From Phenylobacterium deserti (GTDB lineage Bacteria; Pseudomonadota; Alphaproteobacteria; Caulobacterales; Caulobacteraceae), in contig CAMCIK010000009.1 of assembly GCA_945874825.1 (NCBI GenBank), positions 1 through 64,000 of the forward strand: DNA of 64,000 nt, given 5' to 3'. The notes under the pieces were generated by a model. That model searched no databases, was not told where the DNA came from, and was given only the letters and a program-made list of their open reading frames with translations. The position numbers and the translations under genes were made by a program. Positions 17,148 through 25,663 of this stretch are shown one piece after another; the first letter of the stretch is position 1, and each line of letters begins with the position of its first letter.

Positions 17148-17933
17148 TTGCCGAAACTACGTCTAAAGTGGCTGTCGCTGGGGGTAAGCCTTGCTTTCCT
17201 GCCTGCGCTTGCACATGCAGCCACAGAGAACCTCGATCCAAACGACTATGTTGGTATTTCGTTCTGGCTGATCTCCATGGCGCTTGTCGCGTCCACCGCA
17301 TTCTTCTTCCTTGAGACCCAGCGGGTTGCCGGGAAGTGGAAGACCTCGCTTACCGTGTCGGGTCTCGTGACCCTGGTGGCAGCGGTTCACTATTTCTACA
17401 TGCGGGACATCTGGGTTGCGACCGGCGAAACGCCAACCGTCTATCGCTATATCGACTGGTTGATCACCGTTCCGCTGCTCATGATCGAGTTCTACCTGAT
17501 CCTGGCCGCGATCACGAAAGTCCCCGCCGGCGTTTTCTGGCGCCTGCTCGTTGGTACCTTCGTCATGCTCGTTGGCGGCTATGTCGGTGAAGCCGGTTAT
17601 GTCGGCGTATGGCCCGCGTTTATCGTGGGTATGCTCGGCTGGGCCTACATCCTCTATGAAGTATTCCTGGGCCAGGCCGGAAAGATCAACGCTGCCGAAG
17701 CTCCGGAGTCGGTTCAATCGGCCTTCAAGCTGATGCGCTGGATCGTGACTTTCGGATGGGCGATCTATCCGATCGGCTACTTCGTGGGCTACCTGATGGG
17801 TCAAGACCCGTCCAACAGCTCCGCCGCGCTCAACCTGATCTACAACCTCGCGGACGTCGTGAACAAGATTGCCTTCGGTGTGATCATCTGGACGGTTGCG
17901 ACCTCCGAAACGGACCGCGCTTACGTGAAGTAG
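17148..17933 (+). CDS. Proteorhodopsin, light-driven proton pump (green-type)
   Basis: A 261-residue protein with a TTG start behind a strong GGGAGG site, a signal peptide (ending AHA, residue 24) and seven hydrophobic helices. Helix C reads RYIDWLITVPLLMIEFYLIL: Asp103 is the proton acceptor, Thr107 is conserved and Glu114 is the donor, giving the DTE pump signature. The tuning residue equivalent to GPR position 105 is Leu111, indicating green absorption. His81 (equivalent to His75), Asp236 and the retinal lysine Lys240 (LADVVNK) are present. Phe158 in WPAF sits where xanthorhodopsin has the fenestration glycine, so carotenoid antenna binding is unlikely. No retinal-forming blh or crt gene is nearby. 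Confidence 0.97.
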   Translation: MPKLRLKWLSLGVSLAFLPALAHAATENLDPNDYVGISFWLISMALVASTAFFFLETQRVAGKWKTSLTVSGLVTLVAAVHYFYMRDIWVATGETPTVYRYIDWLITVPLLMIEFYLILAAITKVPAGVFWRLLVGTFVMLVGGYVGEAGYVGVWPAFIVGMLGWAYILYEVFLGQAGKINAAEAPESVQSAFKLMRWIVTFGWAIYPIGYFVGYLMGQDPSNSSAALNLIYNLADVVNKIAFGVIIWTVATSETDRAYVK

Positions 17934-18006
17934 GTCTCTTCGGGAAAGGGATGCGAAGGTGCGGTTCGAAAGCGCCGCCCCTCAAAACCAGCCCGATCAA
18001 GTCTTT

Positions 18007-18031
18007 GGGTCCCGCCTTCGTGGCGGGACCC
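18007..18031 (+). terminator. Hairpin terminator after proteorhodopsin
   Basis: A perfect 10-bp GC-rich stem (GGGTCCCGCC / GGCGGGACCC) encloses the loop TTCGT, 73 bp past the rhodopsin stop. It is followed by CATATACTGATTT rather than a U-run, so it may be a rho-assisted or 3'-stabilising hairpin. Confidence 0.7.
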
Positions 18032-18053
18032 ATATACTGATTTAGAAGAAGGC

Positions 18054-18173
18054 GTGGCGGGCCGTTTGTCGGCAAAGCCATTTCACGTCACCCTCCTTGA
18101 AGCCGTCCGTTTGGATCTCAAGCCCGAGGTCGAGGAGCTTGAGAGCTTGGGGATGGCCGTCCAGGGCCCCTGA
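18054..18173 (+). CDS. Possible 39-residue small protein or gene remnant
   Basis: In the 360-bp interval between rhodopsin and the TonB receptor, a short frame runs from GTG 18054 (AGAAGG just upstream) to TGA 18171-18173. The product contains KPFHVTLLEAVRLDLKPEVE, which reads like real protein rather than noise, but I do not recognise it. It could be a small protein or the 3' end of a lost gene. The rest of the interval (18174-18293) shows nothing beyond the receptor's ribosome site. Confidence 0.3.
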   Translation: MAGRLSAKPFHVTLLEAVRLDLKPEVEELESLGMAVQGP

Positions 18174-18293
18174 CAAGCCCCGACCAGACACCTTGCTCAC
18201 GCCGGCGCGACACGCTCGCGGGCCGTCCGGTCGGCGGCCCTTCGACAAGACTCGCAGGCTCGTGCGACCCCGTCTCTTAAATGAGGACTACCC

Positions 18294-20663
18294 ATGTTGC
18301 TTCAGGCCTTTCGTGCAAACCGGAAATCCACCCCCATCGCCCTGAAGTCGGCGATCATGGCGGGGGTTTCCGCCTGGTCTCTGATGGCTGCGGCCGCCCA
18401 GGCCCAGGGGCGCGTACCCGACACAGGGTTTCTGGTCCCTGAGATCATTGTCACCGCCCAAAAGCGGGAAGAAAACGCCAACACCGTGCCCATGTCGATC
18501 ACGGCTGTGACCGGCGAACAGCTTGTACGCACCGGTGTCAAAGAGGTCCGCGACCTGACCAAGGTCTCGCCGGGCTTCAGCTATGCCGACTCCTACGTGG
18601 GCTCGCCGATCTATACCCTTCGGGGCATCGGCTTCAGCGACATCAGCCTGGGGGGCCGATCCACCGTCAGCCTCTATCTCGATCAGGCTCCGATCCCTTT
18701 CGCGATTGAGGGGCGGGGGGTCATGATGGACCTTGAGCGCGTCGAAGTGCTGAAGGGGCCCCAGGGCACATTGTTCGGCCAGAACGCCACGGGCGGTGCG
18801 ATCAACTTCATTGCGGCAAAGCCCACCCCGGGCTTCGCGGCCGGCATTGGTGCCAGCTATGGAAGCTTCAATGCGCTGGACCTGACAGGTTTCGTCAGCG
18901 GGCCTCTGTCAGAGACGGTGGGCGTACGCCTGGCCGTTCAGGCCATCAGGTCGGATCCCTGGCAGAGGGGCTACACCACGACCGGGGAAAACGGGGCCGA
19001 CGATCTTCAAAGCGCACGCCTGACGGTAGCTTGGGAACCCACGGCCCAGCTGAAGGTTCAGGTGAGCCTCAACGGTTCAATCGACAAGTCCGAGGGTCAG
19101 GCCGGCCAACTGATCGGCATAAGCCCAGCCCTGCCGGGCGCAGCGCCCTTTGTTCCGGGGCTCCTGACCTACCCACTGGCTCCGGCCACGTCCCGGGCGG
19201 CGGATTTCAATCCCGGGGTAGACTACGGCAAAGACAACCGGTTTCGTCAGATTTCGGCGCGTGTCGATTATCAGTTCTCCAACGGGATTATCCTGACCTC
19301 GATCACGAGCGGTAGCCGCTTCGACCAGGACCAGTTGCTGGATATTGACGGCACCACGCTGTCCAACTTCAGTCGCGACACAACAGGTAAAATTGAGTCC
19401 TTCTCTGAGGAACTTCGGATCTCCGGGGATCTGAACGGAAATCTGAAATACACGCTCGGGGCAAACTACTCGGCTGACGACGTCAGGGAATTCAGTCTGA
19501 ATGATTTCTCTCAAAGCAGTCAGGCGCTTTTGTTCACGGGATTTGGGCTCCCGGCCCTGAAGGGATTTGGCGACTCCAATAATCAGAAGACGGATACGCA
19601 GGCCATATTTGCCAGCGTCGACTACGCGATAAACGAAGACGTCAATCTGACGGGCGGGGTGCGCTATACCCGGTCGAATAATGATTTTGAGGGGTGCACG
19701 TCGGATCCGGGAGATGGCAGCAGTTCGGCGGTCTTTGGTCCCTTCTGGAACTCGTTCCGGGCCCAGATGGGAATGCCCCCAAACCCGCCGATCGCGAAGG
19801 GTGGGTGCATAACGGCCAATGCCGAGATCGCCCCTGAACTGGTGGTGGACAGTCTGAATGAGACCAATGTCGCCTGGCGGGTCGGCGCGGAATGGACGCC
19901 GCGCGAGCGGACCCTGCTCTATGCCAATGTCAGCAAGGGCTATAAGGCCGGTGGCTTTCCGTCGCTGGGAGGGACGTCGGCAAGCCAGTATCAGCCGGCA
20001 ACCCAGGAGTCCGTTCTGGCCTATGAGGCGGGCTTCAAGACCACCACGACCAATCGCAGGCTGCACATCGACGGTGCCCTTTTCTACTATGACTATCAGG
20101 ACAAGCAGATCCTGGGGCGCGTGCTGGACCCCCTGTTTGGCCCCCTGCTGCAGATGATCAATGTGCCGAAGTCCAGGGTCGCGGGCGCTGAGCTTCAGGC
20201 CAGCTGGTTCCCCCTCGAGGGACTGAGTGTCACCACCGGCGTGTCCTACGTCGACTCTGAAGTGCTTGATGACTTCGTGAACTACAATCCGGACGGGGTC
20301 CTGACCAATCTGGGTGGGGAAGCGTTTCCCAACACGCCCAAATGGCACGCTGTTGCCGATATCAACTATGTCTGGCCGATCGGCGGTCGTCTCAATGGCT
20401 TTGTCGGCGGCGGGGTAAACTATCAGGGCGAGACCAATAGCCAGCTGGGCGAGCTGCCGTCACTCAATGTGAAGGCCTATACCCTTGTTGACCTCCGTGC
20501 CGGCGTCGAAAGCCAGACCGGGAACTGGCGCCTGTGGGCCTGGGGCCGGAATGTCGGGGATGTCTACTACTGGACCGCCGCCAACCGTAACCTCGATACC
20601 ACCGTGCGGTTTACCGGCCGTCCGGCGACCTACGGCGTTTCGGTCGGCTACCGGTTCCAGTAG
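18294..20663 (+). CDS. TonB-dependent receptor
   Basis: A 789-residue outer-membrane receptor with GAGG before ATG 18294. It has a signal peptide ending AAAAQAQ and a TonB box EIIVTAQKREE near residue 50. The plug domain includes YTLRGIGF and VEVLKGPQGTLFGQNATGGAINF. The C-terminus is aromatic (VGYRFQ), as in a beta-barrel end. Members import siderophores, vitamins, sugars or other large molecules using TonB energy. No neighbouring inner-membrane transporter indicates the cargo. It lies 360 bp downstream of proteorhodopsin; a link between light energy and TonB-driven uptake is attractive but unproven. Confidence 0.93.
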   Translation: MLLQAFRANRKSTPIALKSAIMAGVSAWSLMAAAAQAQGRVPDTGFLVPEIIVTAQKREENANTVPMSITAVTGEQLVRTGVKEVRDLTKVSPGFSYADSYVGSPIYTLRGIGFSDISLGGRSTVSLYLDQAPIPFAIEGRGVMMDLERVEVLKGPQGTLFGQNATGGAINFIAAKPTPGFAAGIGASYGSFNALDLTGFVSGPLSETVGVRLAVQAIRSDPWQRGYTTTGENGADDLQSARLTVAWEPTAQLKVQVSLNGSIDKSEGQAGQLIGISPALPGAAPFVPGLLTYPLAPATSRAADFNPGVDYGKDNRFRQISARVDYQFSNGIILTSITSGSRFDQDQLLDIDGTTLSNFSRDTTGKIESFSEELRISGDLNGNLKYTLGANYSADDVREFSLNDFSQSSQALLFTGFGLPALKGFGDSNNQKTDTQAIFASVDYAINEDVNLTGGVRYTRSNNDFEGCTSDPGDGSSSAVFGPFWNSFRAQMGMPPNPPIAKGGCITANAEIAPELVVDSLNETNVAWRVGAEWTPRERTLLYANVSKGYKAGGFPSLGGTSASQYQPATQESVLAYEAGFKTTTTNRRLHIDGALFYYDYQDKQILGRVLDPLFGPLLQMINVPKSRVAGAELQASWFPLEGLSVTTGVSYVDSEVLDDFVNYNPDGVLTNLGGEAFPNTPKWHAVADINYVWPIGGRLNGFVGGGVNYQGETNSQLGELPSLNVKAYTLVDLRAGVESQTGNWRLWAWGRNVGDVYYWTAANRNLDTTVRFTGRPATYGVSVGYRFQ

Positions 20664-20765
20664 GGGCCAGCCAATCCGGGCGGGCCTTACCGGAATGCGG
20701 GGGCGGCTCGAAAGGCAGCGTCCCTCTGGAAAGCGGCCGATGGGCGCGAGATCATTGGAACGGCT

Positions 20766-20817
20766 CGATACCTGCGGGCGGACACCCTGGGATGACGCCT
20801 CCGCCACGCAGGTATCG
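20766..20817. terminator. Long hairpin between the TonB receptor gene and mscL
   Basis: Arm CGATACCTGCGGGCGGA (20766-20782) pairs with 20800-20817 over 17 bp with a single bulged A at 20806; the loop is 17 nt. It lies between convergent genes and ends 8 bp from the mscL stop, so it probably terminates both. Its length is unusual for a simple terminator. Confidence 0.55.
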
Positions 20818-20825
20818 GGTTTCGG

Positions 20826-21257
20826 TCAGCGCTTCTCTGCGCGGAGCGAGTCGCGGATTTCGGTCAGCAGGGCCTCAGAGGGGGTCGGGCCCGGCGCCGG
20901 GACTTCAGCGGGCTTCATCAGCTTGTTGGCCACACGGACCAGCTGGAAGATCACGAAGGCAATGATCAGGAAATTGATCAAGACGGTCGCGAAATTGCCA
21001 AAGCCAAGCATGGGCACACCGGCAGCCTTCAAGGCTGCGTAGTCGGTCAAGGAACCCGTGTAGGCTTCAGGGACTTTGCCGAGGATCATGAAGTGGCTCG
21101 AGAAGTCGACACCACCGGTGATTGCGCCGATGACCGGCATGATCAGATCATCGGTCAGCGAGGTCACGATCTTGCCGAAGGCCGCGCCGATGATGACGGC
21201 GACAGCCAGATCGAGGACGTTGCCGCGGGAGATAAAGGCTTTGAATTCCTGGAACAT
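20826..21257 (-). CDS. mscL: Large-conductance mechanosensitive channel
   Basis: A 143-residue protein from ATG 21257, which has AGGAG seven bases upstream; an ATG at 21263 sits too close to that site, and the longer frame to 21347 is unneeded. It begins [21 protein letters not shown], the standard MscL start, with TM1 [20 protein letters not shown], a periplasmic loop and TM2 [21 protein letters not shown] charged C-terminal helix follows ([11 protein letters not shown]). It opens under membrane tension to release solutes on osmotic downshock and is located in the inner membrane. It is the last recognisable resident gene before the island. Confidence 0.96.
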   Translation of the reverse strand: MFQEFKAFISRGNVLDLAVAVIIGAAFGKIVTSLTDDLIMPVIGAITGGVDFSSHFMILGKVPEAYTGSLTDYAALKAAGVPMLGFGNFATVLINFLIIAFVIFQLVRVANKLMKPAEVPAPGPTPSEALLTEIRDSLRAEKR

Positions 21258-21410
21258 TCGCATTCTCCTGTCAGCGCTCAGACCTACGGGTGAGCACCAT
21301 TGAAATGAGCGCCATGGGCCAGCCGACTTAAAGGCGGATCGGGTCATGACTATGGGCGATCAGGTTCGTGCCCAATCAACCGCTGCCGTATCTACCCGTC
21401 GATGAAATTT

Positions 21411-21563
21411 TTACCAGTCGATAAGCTTGGCGAATTTGTCCGGCGACGGCAGGGGGGTGTTGCGCCGGGCCGTGATCGACGGCTCCGAGGGAATGTCCTT
21501 ACCGACTGCGCTGTCGAAGGGTGCCCACGTGAACGCGATGAGAGACACCGCAAGGGCCGCCAT
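21411..21563 (-). other. Unassigned sequence left of the island, with a 50-residue frame
   Basis: The interval 21258-21697 holds no recognisable gene. On the minus strand a short frame from ATG 21563 to TAA 21411 gives a hydrophobic start (AALAVSLIAFTWAPF) followed by a polar tail ending PSPDKFAKLIDW. This could be a signal-peptide fragment of a lost secreted protein. It carries on into the broken GNAT repeat in another frame. I cannot name it. Confidence 0.25.
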
Positions 21564-21697
21564 CTGTTCGTTCGTAACGAGGCGCCTGCTTGGCTGGGCC
21601 GTCCTCGGTCGGGTCGGAGCGCGTAAGCTCCGTGAGGGAGGCCCGCCCTGCCTGCGTCCGAACTGGAATCCACTGAGCTTGCCCAAAAAGAGCACAG

Positions 21698-22072
21698 GTA
21701 GTTGGGATCGCCTGTGAGGATGCAGCCTCGCGCCTCTCGGTCCGAGAGCCAACGCTTGGCCTCGGCGATGAGGGCACCACCGACGCCCTGTCGCTGCAGC
21801 GCCGGCTCCACCGAGATGGGGCCCAGCCCGAACCACCCCGCCTCACCGCTCTCGTGGGTGACCGGGGAGAGGGCGACGTGACCGACGACTTCGCCCTGGT
21901 GTTCCGCCACGAGCGACAGGCTGAGCGCGCCCAGGTCGCGCAGGATGCTGATCAAATCCTGCTCGTTACCAGCGGCGAAGCGCATGGGCGCGAAGGCCCT
22001 GCGGGTCAGATCGTAGATGGCGGGATGATCTGTCTCGACCTCAGGCCGGATCCGGATCGCCGGGGGCTTCAT
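21698..22072 (-). pseudogene. Truncated GNAT acetyltransferase (left copy)
   Basis: The start codon at 22072 and about 124 codons match the intact GNAT gene at 28755-29264 almost residue for residue (RPEVETDHPAIYDLTRRAFA; GWFGLGPISVEP). The match stops at GDPNY, after base 21698. Beyond that, the frame runs on into unrelated sequence to 21392, so the last 45 or so residues of the real protein are missing. Part of the acetyl-CoA-binding fold is lost, and the native promoter region is replaced by island sequence. A functional product is unlikely. Confidence 0.88.
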
Positions 22073-22080
22073 GTCTGGAA
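21698..22080. repeat. Direct repeat, left copy, 383 bp
   Basis: Bases 21698-22080 match 28890-29272 in the same orientation over the full 383 bp with no indel and about 12 substitutions counted by eye (about 97% identity). It begins inside the GNAT gene (GTAGTTGGG) and ends just past its start codon. It bounds the phosphate/polyphosphate island on the left. Confidence 0.9.
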
Positions 22081-22126
22081 TTGTGCAATCCCTTTCTGAG
22101 CAACGCCACTGTAGACCATCGGAGTC

Positions 22127-23464
22127 CTACCAGCGGACTTGTCCAAACAGGCCCACTTCGTCGTATGTGCCGTCGATCGATCCACCAATGGGACCGTTGC
22201 TGGTCGAAAGCGTACCGCCGTTGACCTTTTCACGTTTGTAGACCAAGGCGAAATCGACAATCTGTGTCGGGCTGAACTGCACGCCAATATTTCCATAATC
22301 ACCCGTCTCGGATGGCAGGCCATCCCGGCTTGGCCTCATATGGTCATACCGTCCGAACACGCTCCACTTCGGTGCCGGACGAACCGAACTGAAGATCGAA
22401 TAGCCGGTGGCCTTGTCGGGGGTCGGGACGGTGACCTGCTTAAAGTTTCTGGCCTGAAAAAATTCACCACCGACCATAAACATAGGGTCTTGATAGGCAA
22501 CGAGAGCCGATACCCGGTTCGCAGTATTGTACGTTTCGGTCCCGAACGTGTCCTTGGCGAGATTTCCTGAATAGCCGCCTAACCCCAGGGTGAAACCCTT
22601 GTACTGGGCTGAGACTCGCCCCTCGTAATCGACAGATTGAGAGAATTTGGGTTGGCGGTAGCCGCCGCCGTTGATGGCGGATGCCTGATAGCTGACGATG
22701 CCGCCAGCAAGCGTCCCCATCACATGCAGGCCCCAGTCAGACGATGTCGCGAAAGAGGTGCGATCAGCGATCGTGTTTTCGATGTGCCGATAGCCGTAGA
22801 TGTTTTCGACAAAGGGAACCCAGGACGTGTCGGCCGCGCCAATGCGAACGATAAAAGCAGGATCAAGTTTGGCTTCAAGATAGGCTTTTTTGATGTAGAG
22901 GCCGTTACCAACTATGTTTCCATCGTTTGGTCCGACAACGGGTGCCACATCAGTTGTAATATTGGCAGTATAAATGTCATTAAACTTGTGGTCTATTCCA
23001 ATATAGACGCGTTTTATAAAAAATCCTTCGCCTTTTTCAGTTCTTTCTCCATCAACTTCGCGCTCAATAGTACTCATATTATAGTAAATTCGCCCACTTA
23101 TCTTCGTCTCATCATACCATTTGGCCGGGGCTTTCGGCGGATTCGCTGACGCGGTTTCGATCTTCTCCAGCGATGGGTCGCCCTGCGCGACGACCGCGGC
23201 AGACCCGGCAGCAACCGCTGCTGGGCCCACCGCGACGACAGCTGGGGCCCTTGCCGTTGCAGCCGCAGGCGCTGTCGTGGCACGCGTCGCCGCATCCTGC
23301 GCATCGAGACGCGCCGTAAGGGCCGCGATCTGTTCCTTGAGCAGGCGAATTTCCTCGGCCTGCTGAGCGGCCGCGTCTTTCGGAGCCGCGGTGGCCAAGG
23401 CTGGCACCGCAACCAGACCCATTGTGAGGGCTGCGCTGGCCAAAAGCCTGGTCTCGATCCTCAT
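22127..23464 (-). CDS. OprO/OprP-type phosphate-selective porin
   Basis: A 445-residue outer-membrane protein from ATG 23464. The signal peptide runs through LLASAALTMGLVAVPALATA; it is followed by a short coiled coil (AEEIRLLKEQIAALTARLDAQ) and an Ala-rich linker, then a beta-barrel with alternating aromatic strands such as KISGRIYYNM and FFIKRVYIGIDHKF, ending FGQVRW. This is the architecture of the phosphate/pyrophosphate-selective porin family. It should let phosphate or polyphosphate through the outer membrane, which fits the PPK2 and PiT genes next door. Codons around 22900-23100 are markedly AT-rich compared with flanking chromosomal genes. Confidence 0.8.
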   Translation of the reverse strand: MRIETRLLASAALTMGLVAVPALATAAPKDAAAQQAEEIRLLKEQIAALTARLDAQDAATRATTAPAAATARAPAVVAVGPAAVAAGSAAVVAQGDPSLEKIETASANPPKAPAKWYDETKISGRIYYNMSTIEREVDGERTEKGEGFFIKRVYIGIDHKFNDIYTANITTDVAPVVGPNDGNIVGNGLYIKKAYLEAKLDPAFIVRIGAADTSWVPFVENIYGYRHIENTIADRTSFATSSDWGLHVMGTLAGGIVSYQASAINGGGYRQPKFSQSVDYEGRVSAQYKGFTLGLGGYSGNLAKDTFGTETYNTANRVSALVAYQDPMFMVGGEFFQARNFKQVTVPTPDKATGYSIFSSVRPAPKWSVFGRYDHMRPSRDGLPSETGDYGNIGVQFSPTQIVDFALVYKREKVNGGTLSTSNGPIGGSIDGTYDEVGLFGQVRW

Positions 23465-23582
23465 GCTGAAACCCGCTTTCCGGTTTGGGGCCGCTAGGCT
23501 AGGCCGAGCCAAGGCGACCCAGCAAAAGCCAAGCGCCAATACTGTCATCGGACGATCAAACATTCCATTATACTATAGTTTT

Positions 23583-24506
23583 TCAGTAACGCCGCGGGAC
23601 GTACAGATCGGGGGGTACAGGATGGCGGACATAGCCTTCGTGACGTTCGCGCTCGGGCAAGACAATCTCGGGCTGTTCGATATCCTCATAAGGGATTTGA
23701 TCGAGCAGATGCGAAATGCAGTTCAAACGCGCGCGCTTCTTGTCGTCACCATCCACGACCCACCAGCGGGCCTCGGGGATATGGGTACGCTGGAACATCT
23801 CCTCCTTGGCAGCGGTATAATCCTCCCAGCGCCGGCGGGACTCCAGATCCATCGGCGACAGCTTCCACTGCTTGAGCGGATCGTGGATGCGCATGTTGAA
23901 TCGGAATTCCTGCTCTTCGTCACTGATCGAAAACCAGTATTTGATTAGCACAATCCCCGATCGAACCAGCATTCGTTCGAATTCAGTCACATCGTTGAAG
24001 AAGTCTTCAACTTGCGTCGGCGAGGCAAATCCCATGACCCGCTCTACACCGGCACGGTTGTACCAACTGCGGTCGAACAGCACGATTTCACCCGCGGAAG
24101 GCAGGTGTGCGACATAGCGCTGGAAATACCATTGGGTTCGCTCGCGTTCACTGGGTGCCGGGAGGGCGACGACGCGTGCCACGCGCGGGTTGAGGCGTTG
24201 GGTGATCCGCTTGATCGACCCACCCTTACCTGCCGAATCCCGGCCTTCAAATAGGACCAGGACCTTCAGTCCTTTGGACTGTACCCAGCTCTGCAAGCGC
24301 ACCAGTTCGTGTTGTAGCCGAAACAGTTCCTTGAAGTAGCCCTGCCGAGCCTTCGCCTGGGCCTCGGGGTCGGCGGCCATGTCATCGAGCAACCCCGACA
24401 TGCGTTCGTCGTCGAACTCAAGCTCAAGTTCCTCGTCGAAACTGTCGGCAACCTCGGCTTTTACGCGGGCCAGCATCGCAGCGTGTTCGGCATCATCCTC
24501 GGTCAT
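23583..24506 (-). CDS. ppk2: Polyphosphate kinase 2
   Basis: A 307-residue protein from ATG 24506, which has GAGG five bases upstream. After an acidic N-terminal stretch (DEELELEFDDERM) comes the PPK2 core: Walker A VLFEGRDSAGKGG, PSERERTQWYFQRYVAHLPSAGE, the Walker B and lid region LFDRSWYNRAGVERVMGF, and WYNR/RWEDY segments. Single-domain PPK2 enzymes use polyphosphate to phosphorylate ADP or GDP (class I) or AMP (class II). The class cannot be fixed by eye, though the length fits class I. It lies between the porin and ZntB/CorA-like genes on one strand, suggesting an operon for phosphate acquisition and polyphosphate use. Confidence 0.95.
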   Translation of the reverse strand: MTEDDAEHAAMLARVKAEVADSFDEELELEFDDERMSGLLDDMAADPEAQAKARQGYFKELFRLQHELVRLQSWVQSKGLKVLVLFEGRDSAGKGGSIKRITQRLNPRVARVVALPAPSERERTQWYFQRYVAHLPSAGEIVLFDRSWYNRAGVERVMGFASPTQVEDFFNDVTEFERMLVRSGIVLIKYWFSISDEEQEFRFNMRIHDPLKQWKLSPMDLESRRRWEDYTAAKEEMFQRTHIPEARWWVVDGDDKKRARLNCISHLLDQIPYEDIEQPEIVLPERERHEGYVRHPVPPDLYVPRRY

Positions 24507-24548
24507 GGCATCCTCGCAAGCTTTGTGAAATCCGGGCAAGAGTGGCGC

Positions 24549-25568
24549 TCAACGTCCATTGCGAAAATAGCCACGTCGAAAAAGCCAGGCGACGGCGGCA
24601 ACGGTCGCCAGGATCATCACGCAAGTGACCCAAATGGTGCCAACGTTGTCGTCAACCCATGCCAATCCACCTGTATTCATTCCGAAAAAGCTCGTAACGA
24701 GCGTAGGTGGTAGCAATACGACATTCATCATCGACAGAACGTACAAATTCTGGTCAGTACGGCGCGCGGTCTGCATATCGATTTCTTCGCGTACCTGCTG
24801 TAGGTTTTGGTGAACTTCTGCCGCGTCGCCATCAAGAGCGGCAATTTTTTGAGCCGTTTTATTCACGATTGGCCGAATGGCCTCGGGTAAGTGGTCATCG
24901 AGTTCGAGCCTGAGCAAGATGGATCGCAGGCCAAGGAGTTGGCGATGCAGCGTGGCCGCGCGCCGCCTATCGTCCGCAACGACGCGGGGGTCGGGCATGG
25001 TTCCAAAATCGATCAGGGCGTCTTCGGCAACCCGGACAATAGTCGCCAGATCGCGCGCAACGGTTTTTGACACCTCGATCAGCGCGCTGAACACCAGGTC
25101 CAGCGCCGCAGGTGCGCCAGCAGGCACGGCACCAGCCTGGATGCGGCGCAGGATCACGTCGGGGCAAAGAAGCAGATTTCGCCCCGCGGTGACCATCAAC
25201 TGAGGGGCGAGGAGAAAGATCAAAACGCCCGTTCGCGTCGGCCGACCTTCACCGAACTCGCGTTCGAAATCATGGACGGCGAATGCCAGGGTATCGCCGG
25301 CCCGCCGCACATGTTGATGTCCGTCGCCGTCAAGGAGCATGTCGGCGATGTCACCTTCGACGGCCGGCAGGTCGTCGATCCAGCGCCGCGCCGCCGGATT
25401 CAAAAGGTCCATATGAACCCAGCGGAAAGCGTCGGGTTCGGCTGGGCAATCAAGGTCGGCGAGGGTTACCGGAGTGGACTTGCCATCACAGAAATCAAAT
25501 GCCCAGACCATTCCTGTCAGGGATCCCGGAGTGCCACGATCGATCACCGTTGTGCTGGCACCGAGCAT
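24549..25568 (-). CDS. CorA/ZntB-family metal ion transporter
   Basis: From ATG 25568 the protein is 339 residues, close to the usual ZntB length; the frame extends upstream to 25736 but would overlap the PiT gene. A long cytosolic domain (WVHMDLLNPAARRWI; EVHQNLQQVREEIDMQTARRTDQ) leads to two C-terminal membrane helices. The pore signature GMNTGGLAW follows TLVTSFF. The GMN motif marks the CorA superfamily; the TGG extension is more like ZntB, a zinc transporter, than Mg-specific CorA. Metal choice is uncertain. A divalent cation carrier beside PPK2 and PiT may serve metal-phosphate balance. Confidence 0.88.
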   Translation of the reverse strand: MLGASTTVIDRGTPGSLTGMVWAFDFCDGKSTPVTLADLDCPAEPDAFRWVHMDLLNPAARRWIDDLPAVEGDIADMLLDGDGHQHVRRAGDTLAFAVHDFEREFGEGRPTRTGVLIFLLAPQLMVTAGRNLLLCPDVILRRIQAGAVPAGAPAALDLVFSALIEVSKTVARDLATIVRVAEDALIDFGTMPDPRVVADDRRRAATLHRQLLGLRSILLRLELDDHLPEAIRPIVNKTAQKIAALDGDAAEVHQNLQQVREEIDMQTARRTDQNLYVLSMMNVVLLPPTLVTSFFGMNTGGLAWVDDNVGTIWVTCVMILATVAAVAWLFRRGYFRNGR

Positions 25569-25663
25569 TGCACTGTCTTGTCTTGCAGTGGCCTGATCCT
25601 CCGGGCTTTGGGTCCGGATTGGATCCTGCGCGCCGAGTGGCCTCCGGGACACAAACCTTCTCC

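Noticed and set aside
17148-17933. Xanthorhodopsin with carotenoid antenna
   Set aside because: The residue matching the required glycine is Phe158 in WPAF, which should block antenna binding.
18081-18092. TTTCACGTCACC as a fourth parS
   Set aside because: The right half fails the palindrome (GTCACC instead of GTGAAA), and it is 38 kb from parB.
21698-22080. Repeat as an assembly duplication
   Set aside because: About 12 scattered substitutions and different flanks argue for two real copies.
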